Numbered from the stretch's first letter, positions 6,929-15,000 are shown. The stretch: DNA of 18,271 nt from JAVBNF01 sp031551725 (GCA_031551725.1 JAVBNF010000014.1:1-18271), one strand, 5' to 3'. Numbers and translations: made by a program. Notes: generated by a model from the sequence alone, not told the origin.

Positions 6929-6946
6929 CATAAACCATAAACTAAA

Positions 6947-7717
6947 ATGTTATTTGAAGACATCATTTTCGGCCCCATCAAAAGCCGTCGTTTAGGCACT
7001 TCTTTGGGAATAAATTTATTACCTACGCATCAGAAATACTGCACATTTGATTGTGTGTATTGCGAATGCGGATGGAATGAAATTGAGTATGGATCCACCG
7101 TAAAACTCCACAGCCTGCAAGAAATCGAGGAGGCGTTGTTATTTTATTTAACACAACAAAAGCCGGCGGATTTACATATTGATTCGCTTACCTTTGCGGG
7201 AAACGGCGAGCCCAGTATTCATCCCGAATTCTCTGAAATAATGGATATGGTGCGCCGTGTGCGCGATCAATATCTTCCGAATGCCCAAATCACAATACTT
7301 TCAAACGCCAGTAGATTGTATCTACCCAATGTTTTTGACACGTTGCAGAAAGTTGACAATCCTGTTTTAAAACTGGATGCAGGCAGTGAAAAAATGTTTT
7401 ATGCAATTAACAAACCCGCCAAACAAGTTGATTTCAAAATCATTTTAGACAATTTGAAAAAATTCGGAAAGAAAGCGATTATTCAAACCTTGTTTTTCAA
7501 AGGCGAGTGCGACGGCGTTTTCATTGATAATACAAGCGGTGAGGAATTGGAATTGTGGTTAAAACACATTCAAGAAATTGCTCCAAGATCGGTGATGCTT
7601 TATTCGCTCGACCGCGCCACACCCGCCAAAAATCTCATCAAGCTAAACGCCGATGAACTCGAAGCTATTGCCGCAAAAGTAAGAGCCTTGGGAATTGAGG
7701 CGAAAGTTTTTGGGTAA
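6947..7717 (+). CDS. Radical SAM protein, COG0731-like
   Basis: A 256-residue radical SAM enzyme. The N-terminus IIFGPIKSRRLGTSLGINLLP (7-26) is the signature of the COG0731 group, which includes proteins related to wyosine-base tRNA enzymes. The iron-sulfur motif is CxxxCxxC: C32, C36, C39 in YCTFDCVYCE. A further Cys41 lies next to it. The glycine-rich SAM-binding segment LTFAGNGEPSIHPEF is at about 82-96. Bacterial members of this group are largely uncharacterised, so a specific substrate should not be assigned. It has its own promoter and a hairpin leader, and the Fic gene follows after a 48-nt gap with a separate promoter. Confidence 0.9.
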   Translation: MLFEDIIFGPIKSRRLGTSLGINLLPTHQKYCTFDCVYCECGWNEIEYGSTVKLHSLQEIEEALLFYLTQQKPADLHIDSLTFAGNGEPSIHPEFSEIMDMVRRVRDQYLPNAQITILSNASRLYLPNVFDTLQKVDNPVLKLDAGSEKMFYAINKPAKQVDFKIILDNLKKFGKKAIIQTLFFKGECDGVFIDNTSGEELELWLKHIQEIAPRSVMLYSLDRATPAKNLIKLNADELEAIAAKVRALGIEAKVFG

Positions 7718-7740
7718 TATGTTCATTTCATATTTTTTTG

Positions 7741-7748
7741 TATCTTTG
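7741..7748 (+). promoter_or_regulatory. -7 element TATCTTTG before fic
   Basis: TATCTTTG lies 17 nt before the Fic start codon and fits TAnnTTTG, so the transcript would have a very short leader. Confidence 0.55.
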
Positions 7749-7765
7749 CCAATAAACGCATCATC

Positions 7766-8545
7766 ATGCCACAATTACAGATTTTACATACTGAATATTT
7801 AGATTATTATAAGAAAAAACAACCGATAACGTTATTAAAACACCTAAACAAGTTAAAAACAAAAATTGGTGAAAGGAACTTGTTTAATTTTTACAATACG
7901 CAATCCTCTTGTTATTCTTCACAAATAGAGGGAAACATTATTGATTTCGATAGTTTTCTAAAATACAAACTATCTGGTATGAATACCAACCCAAAATCTT
8001 TTGCAGAAATAGAAGATTTAATAAAAGGATATGAATACGCACAAAAACATGTACTAAATTTAAAGAACTTATTAAAAGCACACGAGATTTCTAGAGCAAC
8101 AGTTATTGAAAATCCAAAATACCGTGGTGTTTTCAGAGATAAAGAAGTGTATATTGTCGGCAATGGGAAGGTTGTTTACACCAGCGCAGCAGAAAAAAAA
8201 GTCAATGCGGAAATATCTAAATTAATAAATGATATTGCGCTTTTAACAAAAAGAGAATTAAGCCTAACCGAGACTTTTTATTATGCCTCAATGATTCATT
8301 TAGTTTTTGAAAAGATTCACCCTTTTGCAGATGGAAACGGTCGAATGGGGCGCTTATTGGAGAAATGGTTTTTGGCTGAATCCATAGGCAAGCACGCATG
8401 GCTTATAAATAGTGAAAAATTATACCATCAACGTCAACAATCCTACTACAAAAATATTCATATAGGAAAAACCTATGAGGATTTGAATTTTGATTTATGT
8501 TTACCTTTTCTACTTATGCTCCCCATGGCATTACGCACCAAATAA
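7766..8545 (+). CDS. Fic-domain protein, class II (N-terminal inhibitory helix)
   Basis: Fic enzymes transfer AMP or related groups from nucleotides to target protein side chains. The catalytic motif HPFADGNGRMGR is complete at 185-196, with His185 as the base, Asp189 and Asn191 around the metal and phosphates, and Arg193/Arg196. The inhibitory motif (S/T)xxxE(G/N) is present near the N-terminus as S51-S-Q-I-E55-G56, which makes this a class II, self-inhibited Fic. The flap VYIVGNGKVVYTS is at about 128-140. At 259 residues it is shorter than many Fic/DUF4172 proteins and has no added DNA-binding domain. There is no separate antitoxin gene next to it, as expected for class II. The target protein is unknown. 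Confidence 0.93.
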   Translation: MPQLQILHTEYLDYYKKKQPITLLKHLNKLKTKIGERNLFNFYNTQSSCYSSQIEGNIIDFDSFLKYKLSGMNTNPKSFAEIEDLIKGYEYAQKHVLNLKNLLKAHEISRATVIENPKYRGVFRDKEVYIVGNGKVVYTSAAEKKVNAEISKLINDIALLTKRELSLTETFYYASMIHLVFEKIHPFADGNGRMGRLLEKWFLAESIGKHAWLINSEKLYHQRQQSYYKNIHIGKTYEDLNFDLCLPFLLMLPMALRTK

Positions 8546-8578
8546 AAAAGGTTGATAAAACAAATTATCAACCTTTTT
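8545..8578. terminator. Bidirectional terminator between fic and tRNA
   Basis: A perfect 14-bp stem, AAAAAGGTTGATAA (8545-8558) and its complement (8565-8578), has a 6-base loop. It ends in a T run on either strand, so it can stop both the plus-strand Fic transcript and the minus-strand tRNA transcript. It begins at the last base of the Fic stop codon. Confidence 0.85.
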
Positions 8579-8584
8579 CTTTTG

Positions 8585-8658
8585 TAGCGAGGACGAGAGT
8601 TGAACTCGTGACCTCCGGGTTATGAATCCGACGCTCTAACCAACTGAGCTACCTCGCC
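8585..8658 (-). tRNA. tRNA with anticodon CAU (elongator Met, or Ile2)
   Basis: A 74-nt cloverleaf can be drawn on the minus strand: acceptor stem GGCGAGG/CCTCGCT (one G-U pair), D stem GCTC/GAGC with the AGTTGGTTA loop, anticodon loop TTCATAA giving CAT, T stem ACGAG/CTCGT with loop TTCAACT, and discriminator A. CCA is not encoded (CAA follows). The anticodon stem has an A-C opposition at its loop end. CAU tRNAs can be elongator Met or a lysidine-modified Ile2. The GGTC variable loop, D arm and A73 fit elongator Met, but I cannot rule out Ile2. Confidence 0.93.
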
Positions 8659-8674
8659 ATTTTTTTTAGGACTG

Positions 8675-8682
8675 CAAAGATA
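8675..8682 (-). promoter_or_regulatory. -7 element TATCTTTG for the tRNA
   Basis: On the minus strand TATCTTTG lies 16 nt upstream of the tRNA 5' end and fits TAnnTTTG. Immediately upstream (8687-8722) is an A/T heptamer tandem repeat. Confidence 0.6.
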
Positions 8683-8686
8683 CAAT

Positions 8687-8722
8687 AAAAAATTAAAAAT
8701 TAAAAATTAAAAATTAAAAATT
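8687..8722. repeat. TTAAAAA heptamer tandem repeat
   Basis: About five copies of a 7-base A/T unit (AAAAATT) stand directly upstream of the tRNA promoter on the minus strand. They could act as a curved upstream element or simply be slippage-prone sequence. Confidence 0.8.
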
Positions 8723-8772
8723 TCACAATCTAATAGAGAATCAATGCATTAACAATCCCCCCCCCATAGAAT

Positions 8773-9810
8773 TCAGTCTTCAAAACGGATTATTTCCTGT
8801 GCAGCGGTCTTAAAAACGGAGGCTGCCAATGGTTTTTCAAAATAAGAAGGCTCTATTTCGATAACATTTTTCTTGCGGATTTTTTTCCAAAGCCCAATCG
8901 CTTCGCCATTTTTCATGATGGTCGGACGGAAAATGCCATTGCTCGAAATGGCTTTACCATTGTGTTCATCAGCAATCACAGCGCTTCGATCGCGATAAGC
9001 AATGATCATTTCATCAAATGCAGGCAGCAAATGCACACGATTGTTGGCATCCATTTCTTTCAACGTCTTCAGCATAAAATATCGTTGTCCATCGAAATCA
9101 AGCGCAGTAAAGCCGTTCCCAAGCATTTCAATTCCCTTTTTGCCATCGGCCATACTAAGATTCGACCACCAAACAAAGTCTTGAACAGTTGCCGGCCCAT
9201 GACTTGCAAAATAGCGTTTTGCAAGCATTCCGAGCGAAGTTTCGCGGTCGTATGTTTTCGCTTTCGGTGCGCGTTCTTCAATCAAAGCATAGGTTTGCTT
9301 CTTGCCTTTCATCGCACCACTGCAAATCAAAGCCTCTAATTCGGCTCGCATCAACAAATGATACATCCGATATTCGGATGTATCAATCCCGGCATCTTCC
9401 CAACAAACCGACAATTCATCTTTCGTCAGATGTTTACCATTTTTCAAGGCTTCGTGAAGCACACGATTGCTGTGATCGAATATTTTTTCATTCAACCCCA
9501 TCATCTTATCTCGCGACTGCACTTGCGTGAAAATCCGCGCTGCCGTAAGTTCTACCATCCAACGAATATCGTCGGCAACCACCAAATGCCAAGTAGGACG
9601 CATCACATGCGTGCGCAAAATCGCACCTTCATCGAGTGCTTTTTGCACTTGTTTTTCGGTCGATTCCGGCAAACGAACACCTACTGCCCATTTGCACATA
9701 TTGTAATCCTGCGCCTGCATCGCGCCCATCCAGGCAACAACTTCCTGTGGTTTTGAAAATTGTGGATTAATAAGCTGCTGGCTAATCAAACGTAAATTCG
9801 GAATATTCAT
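8773..9810 (-). CDS. Winged-helix protein of the AlkZ/YcaQ (HTH_42) family
   Basis: This 345-residue protein belongs to the PF06224 family. Studied members, Streptomyces AlkZ and E. coli YcaQ, are DNA glycosylases that repair alkylated or cross-linked DNA. The catalytic-type QxQ motif is present as Q32-A-Q34 in the GAMQAQDY segment. The family block LRTHVMRPTWHLV lies at about 65-77. The central part (about 190-260, AKRYFASHGPATVQDFVWWS) is a typical winged-helix segment, and LLPAFDEMIIAYRDR at about 260-275 is also conserved. It stands alone on the minus strand; a weak TATCTGCG at about 9824-9831 is the nearest promoter-like match. The family is firm; glycosylase activity is inferred from the motif. 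Confidence 0.88.
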   Translation of the reverse strand: MNIPNLRLISQQLINPQFSKPQEVVAWMGAMQAQDYNMCKWAVGVRLPESTEKQVQKALDEGAILRTHVMRPTWHLVVADDIRWMVELTAARIFTQVQSRDKMMGLNEKIFDHSNRVLHEALKNGKHLTKDELSVCWEDAGIDTSEYRMYHLLMRAELEALICSGAMKGKKQTYALIEERAPKAKTYDRETSLGMLAKRYFASHGPATVQDFVWWSNLSMADGKKGIEMLGNGFTALDFDGQRYFMLKTLKEMDANNRVHLLPAFDEMIIAYRDRSAVIADEHNGKAISSNGIFRPTIMKNGEAIGLWKKIRKKNVIEIEPSYFEKPLAASVFKTAAQEIIRFED

Positions 9811-9848
9811 AAATATATTTTTTTCGCAGATACTCAGATTGAGGATAG

Positions 9849-9927
9849 ACCTAACAGGTTTTCTATTTATAAATATTCTACTTGTACAAAATACGAAAGA
9901 AAGGTTAAAAAACGGAAACCTGTTAGG
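9849..9927. repeat. Inverted repeat pair ACCTAACAGGTTT
   Basis: ACCTAACAGGTTT (9849-9861) and its exact reverse complement (9915-9927) are 53 nt apart in the gap between the divergent winged-helix and PASTA genes. Each arm is itself a small palindrome (ACCT-AAC-AGGT). No gene is credible in between. It resembles the short interspersed palindromes seen elsewhere in this window. Confidence 0.8.
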
Positions 9928-10016
9928 TTTTATCTGCGAATTCTGCTACATCTGCGGGAAATTCCCGGCAAAAGTAATCTTTTTATTTGCTTTCACAAAA
10001 CAAAACAGTTTAAAAA

Positions 10017-10047
10017 TTGACCTTTTGTCATTTTTTTTGTACCTTTG
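10017..10047 (+). promoter_or_regulatory. Bacteroidota-type promoter for the PASTA-T9SS-rluD operon
   Basis: TTG (10017-10019), then 20 nt, then TACCTTTG (10040-10047), fits TTG-N19/20-TAnnTTTG. The PASTA gene starts 19 nt further on. Confidence 0.7.
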
Positions 10048-10066
10048 TTAATCATTTTGAATTATT

Positions 10067-10669
10067 ATGAGGCTTCGCGATTATATCAAAACAAAAGATT
10101 TCTGGAAACAATTCGGAATTATGGTGGGTGCAAGTATTTTGATTGTACTGATTACCATGTTTTTCCTAAAACTATACACCCGTCACGGACAAGAATACCA
10201 AGTGCCGGATTTTAGTGGGCATAATGTGGAAGAATTGACGGAATACACGGCACAATATGGTTTTCAATTTATTATTATTGACTCCGTATTTCAGCAAGAT
10301 GCCGCTGCCGGTGCGATTCTGCGTCAAGACCCGTTACCAAATTCCTTGGTAAAACAAGGCCGGAAATTTTATTTAACCGTTGCCGCAGGTCGTCCGGAAA
10401 TGCTTTCAATGCCGGATTTAGTAGATTTGTCTGTGCGTCAAGCAACTTCATTACTTGAAACATACGGCTTAAAAGTTGGCACTATCACATATGGAAATAT
10501 GGACGAGGGAGCTTCAGTCTCTGCTCAAATTTATAATGGCCAACCGATTGCTCCACAAACCCCTATCCGTAAAGGAGATCGTATTGACATCATGGTTGGA
10601 AATGCCGTTGCTGTTGACTCGGCCGCCGATTTTATCGAACAACAAAACCTCGAACAACTTCCCGAATAA
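10067..10669 (+). CDS. Membrane-anchored PASTA-domain protein
   Basis: A 200-residue single-pass protein. A short cytoplasmic N-terminus is followed by a membrane segment at about 15-35 (FGIMVGASILIVLITMFFL). Two periplasmic PASTA domains follow: about 44-108 (VPDFSGHNVEEL...VKQGRKFYLTVAAG) and about 113-178 (MPDLVDLSVRQA...IRKGDRIDIMVG). Each opens with the VPDF/MPDL motif and ends in a basic-turn-strand, as in PASTA domains of penicillin-binding proteins and kinases. There is no kinase or transpeptidase domain. In Bacteroidota such proteins often sit next to an RluD-type gene, as here. A role in cell-wall sensing is inferred only from the domain. The T9SS gene begins 14 nt after its stop. 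Confidence 0.92.
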   Translation: MRLRDYIKTKDFWKQFGIMVGASILIVLITMFFLKLYTRHGQEYQVPDFSGHNVEELTEYTAQYGFQFIIIDSVFQQDAAAGAILRQDPLPNSLVKQGRKFYLTVAAGRPEMLSMPDLVDLSVRQATSLLETYGLKVGTITYGNMDEGASVSAQIYNGQPIAPQTPIRKGDRIDIMVGNAVAVDSAADFIEQQNLEQLPE

Positions 10670-10683
10670 AAGCGCTTTTCATT

Positions 10684-12678
10684 TTGAATTTTCTGAATAA
10701 AATATCATTCCTCATCGTTCTATTCGCTTTAAGCGGAAGTGTTTTCGCACAAAAAGTAGAACTTCGCCCTTTAGGTACAAATGTCAAATTGCAAGATGAG
10801 TCGTCAAAAGTAAAACGTTCGGTGCCGCGTGTTATCAACGAGAAACCGTTAAACTTACCGTTTGTTGAAGACTTTTCGGAACCGAGTGTGTATCCGAATT
10901 CCAATCGTTGGCAAGACCGGACTATTTACATCAACAATCAATTTGCGTTTTATCCGCCCACAGCCGGCGTAGCTACGCTCGACGGCTATGATGAAAACGG
11001 CATGCCCTATCCTCATCTCGGGGAATATTCGCAATCGGCAGACTCGCTGACATCGCAACGCATTCGCCTGGATTCGGTTTTCTCGCCGTTTGCACGTCCA
11101 ATGGCTGTTTCAGACTCGCTTTATTTAAGTTTTTATATCCAGCCCGGCGGAGGTTACGGCGTCAATGCTTGGGATTCCACTTTTCGTGGAAACGTGCCGC
11201 AAAAAAGCGACCGCCTGATTTTGGAATTTTTCGACATCTCCTCTCACGTATGGAGGGAAGCCTGGTCAACAGAAGGTTTTTCGCTGGACAGCATGTGCAA
11301 AAACTGTTCATCCGATACCGCCATTCAATACAAAAAGTTTTTTAAACAAATTTTTGTTCCTATCATCGATTCTGTGCGTTATTTCAGCGATAGCTTCCAG
11401 TTCCGTTTCCGGAATTTAACATCACTTGAGCCGAAATTCAACTCCCCTCGTTCGCAATGGCATGTGGATTATGTTTATCTGAATACAGGGCGAAATATAA
11501 ACGATCATTACGCCACTGATTTGGCGTTTGTGGATGCTGATAAATCGCTGTTGCAAACATACACATCCATTCCGGCAAGACATTTTCGCACATCCGATTT
11601 AAAATCGCAACTACATGTTTATCCGACCAATTTGGATAACAAAATTTATACGATGACGTATCACTACGACATTATCGACCCGGCAGGAAATATCGTAAAC
11701 ACGGTGCCTGTCGGCGGATCAAGCACCAACATCTTTTGGTTCGACACCCTCGGATACCGCACGTTGCCCGATATTTCCTCACAACCCGTAAATTATACTT
11801 TTCCGAATTTGATTGACAACGCAGGCGAATATCAAGTGCGGCACATTCTTTCCCCGGGAAGTCAAACCAACCTCATCACGAGCAATGACACATTGAGCAA
11901 TCCGCAAGTTTTCGATAATTATTATGCGTATGATGATGGCTCTGCGGAAGCGCTAATCGGATTAAGTTTCGAACAACCTCAATTAACGGTAGTAGCCGAA
12001 TTAACATTGGCTTATGTTCCTCATGTTGCAGACACTTTAACAGCTATTGACTTGTATTTAGCGCCGCCGGCTTACGAATCCGAAAACGCATTTAGCTTTC
12101 TTATTCGTCCGAAAAAAGACACCATACCCGACGACCCCATATACATCAGCCAGCTTTTTCGTCCCGATTATTCGCCCACAGGCGCCAATCGATTTCAACG
12201 TTTTTTCCTTGACACGCTGCTTCCTGTTCCGGCCGACACCATTTACATTGGCTTTCGTCAATTAAATTCTGACATGTTGAACATTGGTTTTGACCAGAAT
12301 ACCAATACACGTGGAAAACTTTTTTACTATAACGGAAGAAAATGGTCGATGCCTTATTATTACGGTACGATGATGATTCGTCCTGTATTTAGGGAAAAAG
12401 CACCGGTTGACAATCGTAAACCAAAGAAAGTAAATCAAGCATTTCAAGTGCTTAACAATCCCGTTACCGGAAATATGCTATATATTAAAGCCAAAGAAAA
12501 CAGTCAAGAACCTTTAACCATAAGGCTTTTCGACATCTACGGCCGCGTATTCCTACAACAACGTTTTCAAGAACAAATCATGCTTCCGGATTTAACAACG
12601 GGCATGTACTACATAAGTATCGGAACAAATGCTGCTCCGGTACTATTTTCTACTAAAATAATGATTGCGCCCAGATGA
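10684..12678 (+). CDS. Secreted protein with T9SS type A sorting domain
   Basis: A 664-residue exported protein. I take TTG at 10684 as start: it gives a clean signal peptide (FLNKISFLIVLFALSGSVFA, cleavage before Q23), and no ATG lies in frame nearby. The C-terminal ~80 residues (about 586-664) form a Por secretion tail: NNPVTGNMLYIKA, then LTIRLFDIYGRVFLQQ, then LPDLTTGMYYISI, the signature of type IX secretion cargo anchored or released at the cell surface. The body is unrecognised. It has a jelly-roll-like early segment (about 50-250, with DSLYLSFYIQPGG) and two close cysteines (CKNC, near 204-207). It overlaps the rluD start by 4 nt. The role is unknown; placement in a PASTA/RluD operon is notable for a surface protein. 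Confidence 0.9.
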   Translation: MNFLNKISFLIVLFALSGSVFAQKVELRPLGTNVKLQDESSKVKRSVPRVINEKPLNLPFVEDFSEPSVYPNSNRWQDRTIYINNQFAFYPPTAGVATLDGYDENGMPYPHLGEYSQSADSLTSQRIRLDSVFSPFARPMAVSDSLYLSFYIQPGGGYGVNAWDSTFRGNVPQKSDRLILEFFDISSHVWREAWSTEGFSLDSMCKNCSSDTAIQYKKFFKQIFVPIIDSVRYFSDSFQFRFRNLTSLEPKFNSPRSQWHVDYVYLNTGRNINDHYATDLAFVDADKSLLQTYTSIPARHFRTSDLKSQLHVYPTNLDNKIYTMTYHYDIIDPAGNIVNTVPVGGSSTNIFWFDTLGYRTLPDISSQPVNYTFPNLIDNAGEYQVRHILSPGSQTNLITSNDTLSNPQVFDNYYAYDDGSAEALIGLSFEQPQLTVVAELTLAYVPHVADTLTAIDLYLAPPAYESENAFSFLIRPKKDTIPDDPIYISQLFRPDYSPTGANRFQRFFLDTLLPVPADTIYIGFRQLNSDMLNIGFDQNTNTRGKLFYYNGRKWSMPYYYGTMMIRPVFREKAPVDNRKPKKVNQAFQVLNNPVTGNMLYIKAKENSQEPLTIRLFDIYGRVFLQQRFQEQIMLPDLTTGMYYISIGTNAAPVLFSTKIMIAPR

Positions 12679-13769
12679 TAGACGAAGAATTAGACCTACC
12701 CGAAGGTTCCGAAAACGACGACGAACAAGAATTTTATGAGCATGTGCGCATTGAAGTTGACAAAGGTCAAAGCATGTTGCGCATCGACAAGTTTTTGTTT
12801 GATCGTTTAACAAATGCTTCGCGCAACAAGATTCAGAATGCCGCGCGAGCAGGAAGTATCTTAGTAAACGGAAAAGCGGTCAAGCCGAATTACAAAGTCA
12901 AACCGTTGGATTCCATCAGCATTGTGCTGGCACATCCGCCGCGCGAAGTGGAGATTATCCCCGAAAACATTCCTGTCAACATCGCTTATGAAGACGACGA
13001 TGTTATGGTCATTAATAAAAATGCCGGCATGGTGGTGCATCCCGGATATGGAAATTACACAGGAACCTTGGTGAATGCGTTGACGTATCATTTGCAAAAC
13101 AATCAAGGGCAGACACGTAGGTCTGCCCCTACCAACCCTCAACCCTCAAACCTTAAACCTTACCTGGTTCACCGTATTGATAAAAACACTTCCGGCTTGA
13201 TTTTGGTTGCAAAAAACGAATATGCACAAACATTTTTGGCCAAACAATTCTTCGATCATTCGGTCGATCGTCAATATTTAGCACTTGTTTGGGGCGATTT
13301 CAAAGAAGACGAAGGTACCATTGTTGGTCATGTTGGACGCAGCTTGAAAGACCGGAAAGTAATGACGGTTTTTCCTGACGGTGATTATGGAAAACATGCG
13401 GTGACGCACTACAAAGTTGTTGAACGTTTCGGCTACGTGACACTCGTTTCCTGCATTCTGGAAACCGGACGTACGCACCAGATCCGCGCCCACATGAAAC
13501 ATCTCGGACATCCGTTGTTCAACGATGCTACATACGGCGGCGATCAGATTTTAAAAGGAACGACTTTTTCAAAATATAAACAATTTATTCAAAATTGTTT
13601 CAAAATCATGCCTCGCCACGCCCTGCATGCAAAAACGATCGGCTTTGAACATCCGACAACAGAAAAACGTGTATTTTTCGAATCTGAATTAGCGGAAGAT
13701 ATGCAGGCTGTGATTGAGAAATGGCGTGTTTACAGCTCTTTCAAACAATTAGAGGAAGAAGAAGATTAA
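12675..13769 (+). CDS. rluD: RluA/RluD-family 23S rRNA pseudouridine synthase
   Basis: A 364-residue enzyme that converts uridines in rRNA to pseudouridine, most like RluD. The N-terminal S4 RNA-binding domain is at about 33-90 (LRIDKFLFDRLTNASRNKIQNAARAGSILVNG). The catalytic motif HRIDKNTSGLILVAK is at 166-180, with Asp169 as the nucleophile. The late motif LETGRTHQIRAHMKHLGHPLFND is also present. Between the conserved TLVNALTYHL and LVHRIDK blocks, residues about 141-162 are read from a hairpin repeat plus CCCTCAA/CCTTAAA words (13095-13160). This stretch is unlike the rest of the protein and seems an in-frame repeat insertion in a surface loop. It overlaps the preceding T9SS gene by ATGA. 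The symbol is by family; the exact site specificity is inferred. Confidence 0.93.
   Translation: MIDEELDLPEGSENDDEQEFYEHVRIEVDKGQSMLRIDKFLFDRLTNASRNKIQNAARAGSILVNGKAVKPNYKVKPLDSISIVLAHPPREVEIIPENIPVNIAYEDDDVMVINKNAGMVVHPGYGNYTGTLVNALTYHLQNNQGQTRRSAPTNPQPSNLKPYLVHRIDKNTSGLILVAKNEYAQTFLAKQFFDHSVDRQYLALVWGDFKEDEGTIVGHVGRSLKDRKVMTVFPDGDYGKHAVTHYKVVERFGYVTLVSCILETGRTHQIRAHMKHLGHPLFNDATYGGDQILKGTTFSKYKQFIQNCFKIMPRHALHAKTIGFEHPTTEKRVFFESELAEDMQAVIEKWRVYSSFKQLEEEED
13107..13128. repeat. 8-6-8 hairpin repeat inside rluD
   Basis: The arms GGGCAGAC (13107-13114) and GTCTGCCC (13121-13128) flank the loop ACGTAG. The arms equal those of the repeat at 45-66 and the loop equals that of the repeat at 76-97. 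It is followed by CCCTACC and CCCTCAA words. It is translated in frame as part of the loop before the catalytic motif of RluD. Confidence 0.9.
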
Positions 13770-13809
13770 TTTCGGATTTCGAATTTCGAATTTTGGAACA
13801 ATCCGAAAT
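13769..13809. terminator. Probable bidirectional terminator between rluD and aroC
   Basis: ATTTCGGATT (13769-13778) pairs exactly with AATCCGAAAT (13800-13809) in the gap between the two convergent genes. The loop holds a further TTCGA/TCGAA stem. The T tract is weak on the plus strand, so efficient termination is uncertain. Confidence 0.5.
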
Positions 13810-13822
13810 CTAAAAATAAATA

Positions 13823-14875
13823 TTATTTTCGCAAAAGGAAATCTGCCGTCACTAAAGCGGCCATTGCTTCTACAACGGAAACAGCGCGAGGGACGGCGCA
13901 AACATCGTGGCGCCCTCCAATTGTAAGGTCTATCATATTTCCGTTTTTATCTGATGTGTGCTGCGTTTTCGCAATGCTGGCAATGGGTTTGAATGCCACA
14001 TTGAAATAAATATCTTCGCCGGTGGAAATGCCGCCCAATAGGCCTCCCGCATGATTTGTTTTCGGTTTATTGGCCGAAGCAAAAACATCGTTATGTTCAG
14101 ACCCTTTCATTTTAGCGGAAGCGAAACCTGCACCGTATTCAAAGCCTTTCGCCGCCGGAATACTCATCATTGCATGCGCCAATACGGCCTGAAATTTATC
14201 GAAAACAGGCTCTCCCAAACCGGCAGGACAGTTCCTAATCACACAACTCACCACACCACCCAAAGTATCTCCGTCTTCACGGGCAGCATTCAGATCTTGC
14301 AACATCTTTTCAGAGATTTCAACATCCGGACAACGTGTGGGCGTTTCATAAATATTCTGCAAATTCAGTTCCGAATAATTTTTATCTAAAATACGATTCC
14401 CGATTTGTTTGCTGAATGCAAAAATTTCAATCCCCTTTTGCTTCAACAACTGCATTGCCAATGCACCGGCGGCTACGCGTGCAGCTGTTTCGCGCGCAGA
14501 GGCGCGTCCGCCGCCGCGATGATCAATATGTCCGTATTTTTGAAAATAGGTAAAATCGGCATGCGAAGGGCGGTTGACATTTTTCAGTAAATCGTAATCG
14601 GAAGAAATTTGGTTCTCATTGCGAATGATAAAGGCAATGGGCGTTCCCAAGGTTTTGCCTTCAAAAATCCCGGACAAGATTTCGATCGTATCGCTTTCTT
14701 TTCTTTGTGAAACGGCTTGTGAATTGCCGGGTTTCCGGCGCTCCAAAGCGGTTTGTATTTCATCAATATGAACAGAAACATTACTCGGGAATCCACACAA
14801 CACGCCACCAACGGCCGCTCCGTGCGACTCACCGAAAGTTGTTAGCTGGAGGTTATTTCCGAAAATGTTGTTCAT
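13823..14875 (-). CDS. aroC: Chorismate synthase
   Basis: It catalyses the last shikimate-pathway step, 5-enolpyruvylshikimate-3-phosphate to chorismate, using reduced FMN, in the cytoplasm. It has 350 residues, the usual length. All signature regions are present: TFGESHG at 13-19, RPSHADFTYFQKYGHIDHRGGGRASARETAARVAAG (about 101-137, written here as recognised blocks: RPSHADFTY, RGGGRASARET), GGLLGGISTGEDI, and GGRHDVCAVPRAV near the C-terminus. It is transcribed away from the Dak/DegV gene with a 188-nt repeat-rich gap. No good TAnnTTTG box is visible directly upstream, so it may depend on read-through or on a promoter I cannot recognise. Confidence 0.97.
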   Translation of the reverse strand: MNNIFGNNLQLTTFGESHGAAVGGVLCGFPSNVSVHIDEIQTALERRKPGNSQAVSQRKESDTIEILSGIFEGKTLGTPIAFIIRNENQISSDYDLLKNVNRPSHADFTYFQKYGHIDHRGGGRASARETAARVAAGALAMQLLKQKGIEIFAFSKQIGNRILDKNYSELNLQNIYETPTRCPDVEISEKMLQDLNAAREDGDTLGGVVSCVIRNCPAGLGEPVFDKFQAVLAHAMMSIPAAKGFEYGAGFASAKMKGSEHNDVFASANKPKTNHAGGLLGGISTGEDIYFNVAFKPIASIAKTQHTSDKNGNMIDLTIGGRHDVCAVPRAVSVVEAMAALVTADFLLRK

Positions 14876-14930
14876 CTTTTTTAGTTCAGTATATTTAAGT
14901 AGGTTTGTAAAGTTCAGATGTTTAGGAAGT

Positions 14931-14980
14931 TCAGATTGGTTTAGATTGGTTCAGATTGGTTCAGATTGGTTTAGATTGGT
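14931..14980. repeat. Minisatellite of five 10-base units TYAGATTGGT
   Basis: Five perfect-length units, TCAGATTGGT or TTAGATTGGT in the order C,T,C,C,T, stand in the degV-aroC gap. They share the core GTTYAGA, in opposite orientation, with the 9-base array at 15001-15054. Confidence 0.95.
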
Positions 14981-15000
14981 TTAGGAAATCCTGAATGAAC

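Noticed and set aside
7766..8545. Fic as part of a two-gene toxin-antitoxin pair
   Set aside because: The inhibitory SxxxEG motif is within the protein (class II), and no small antitoxin gene lies beside it.
8757..8765. Run of nine C as a phase-variation tract
   Set aside because: It lies downstream of the winged-helix stop codon and outside any promoter I can see, so a length change would not switch a gene.
9839..10051. Open frame of 70 codons before the PASTA gene
   Set aside because: It crosses the inverted repeat pair and the promoter, and the translation is low complexity.
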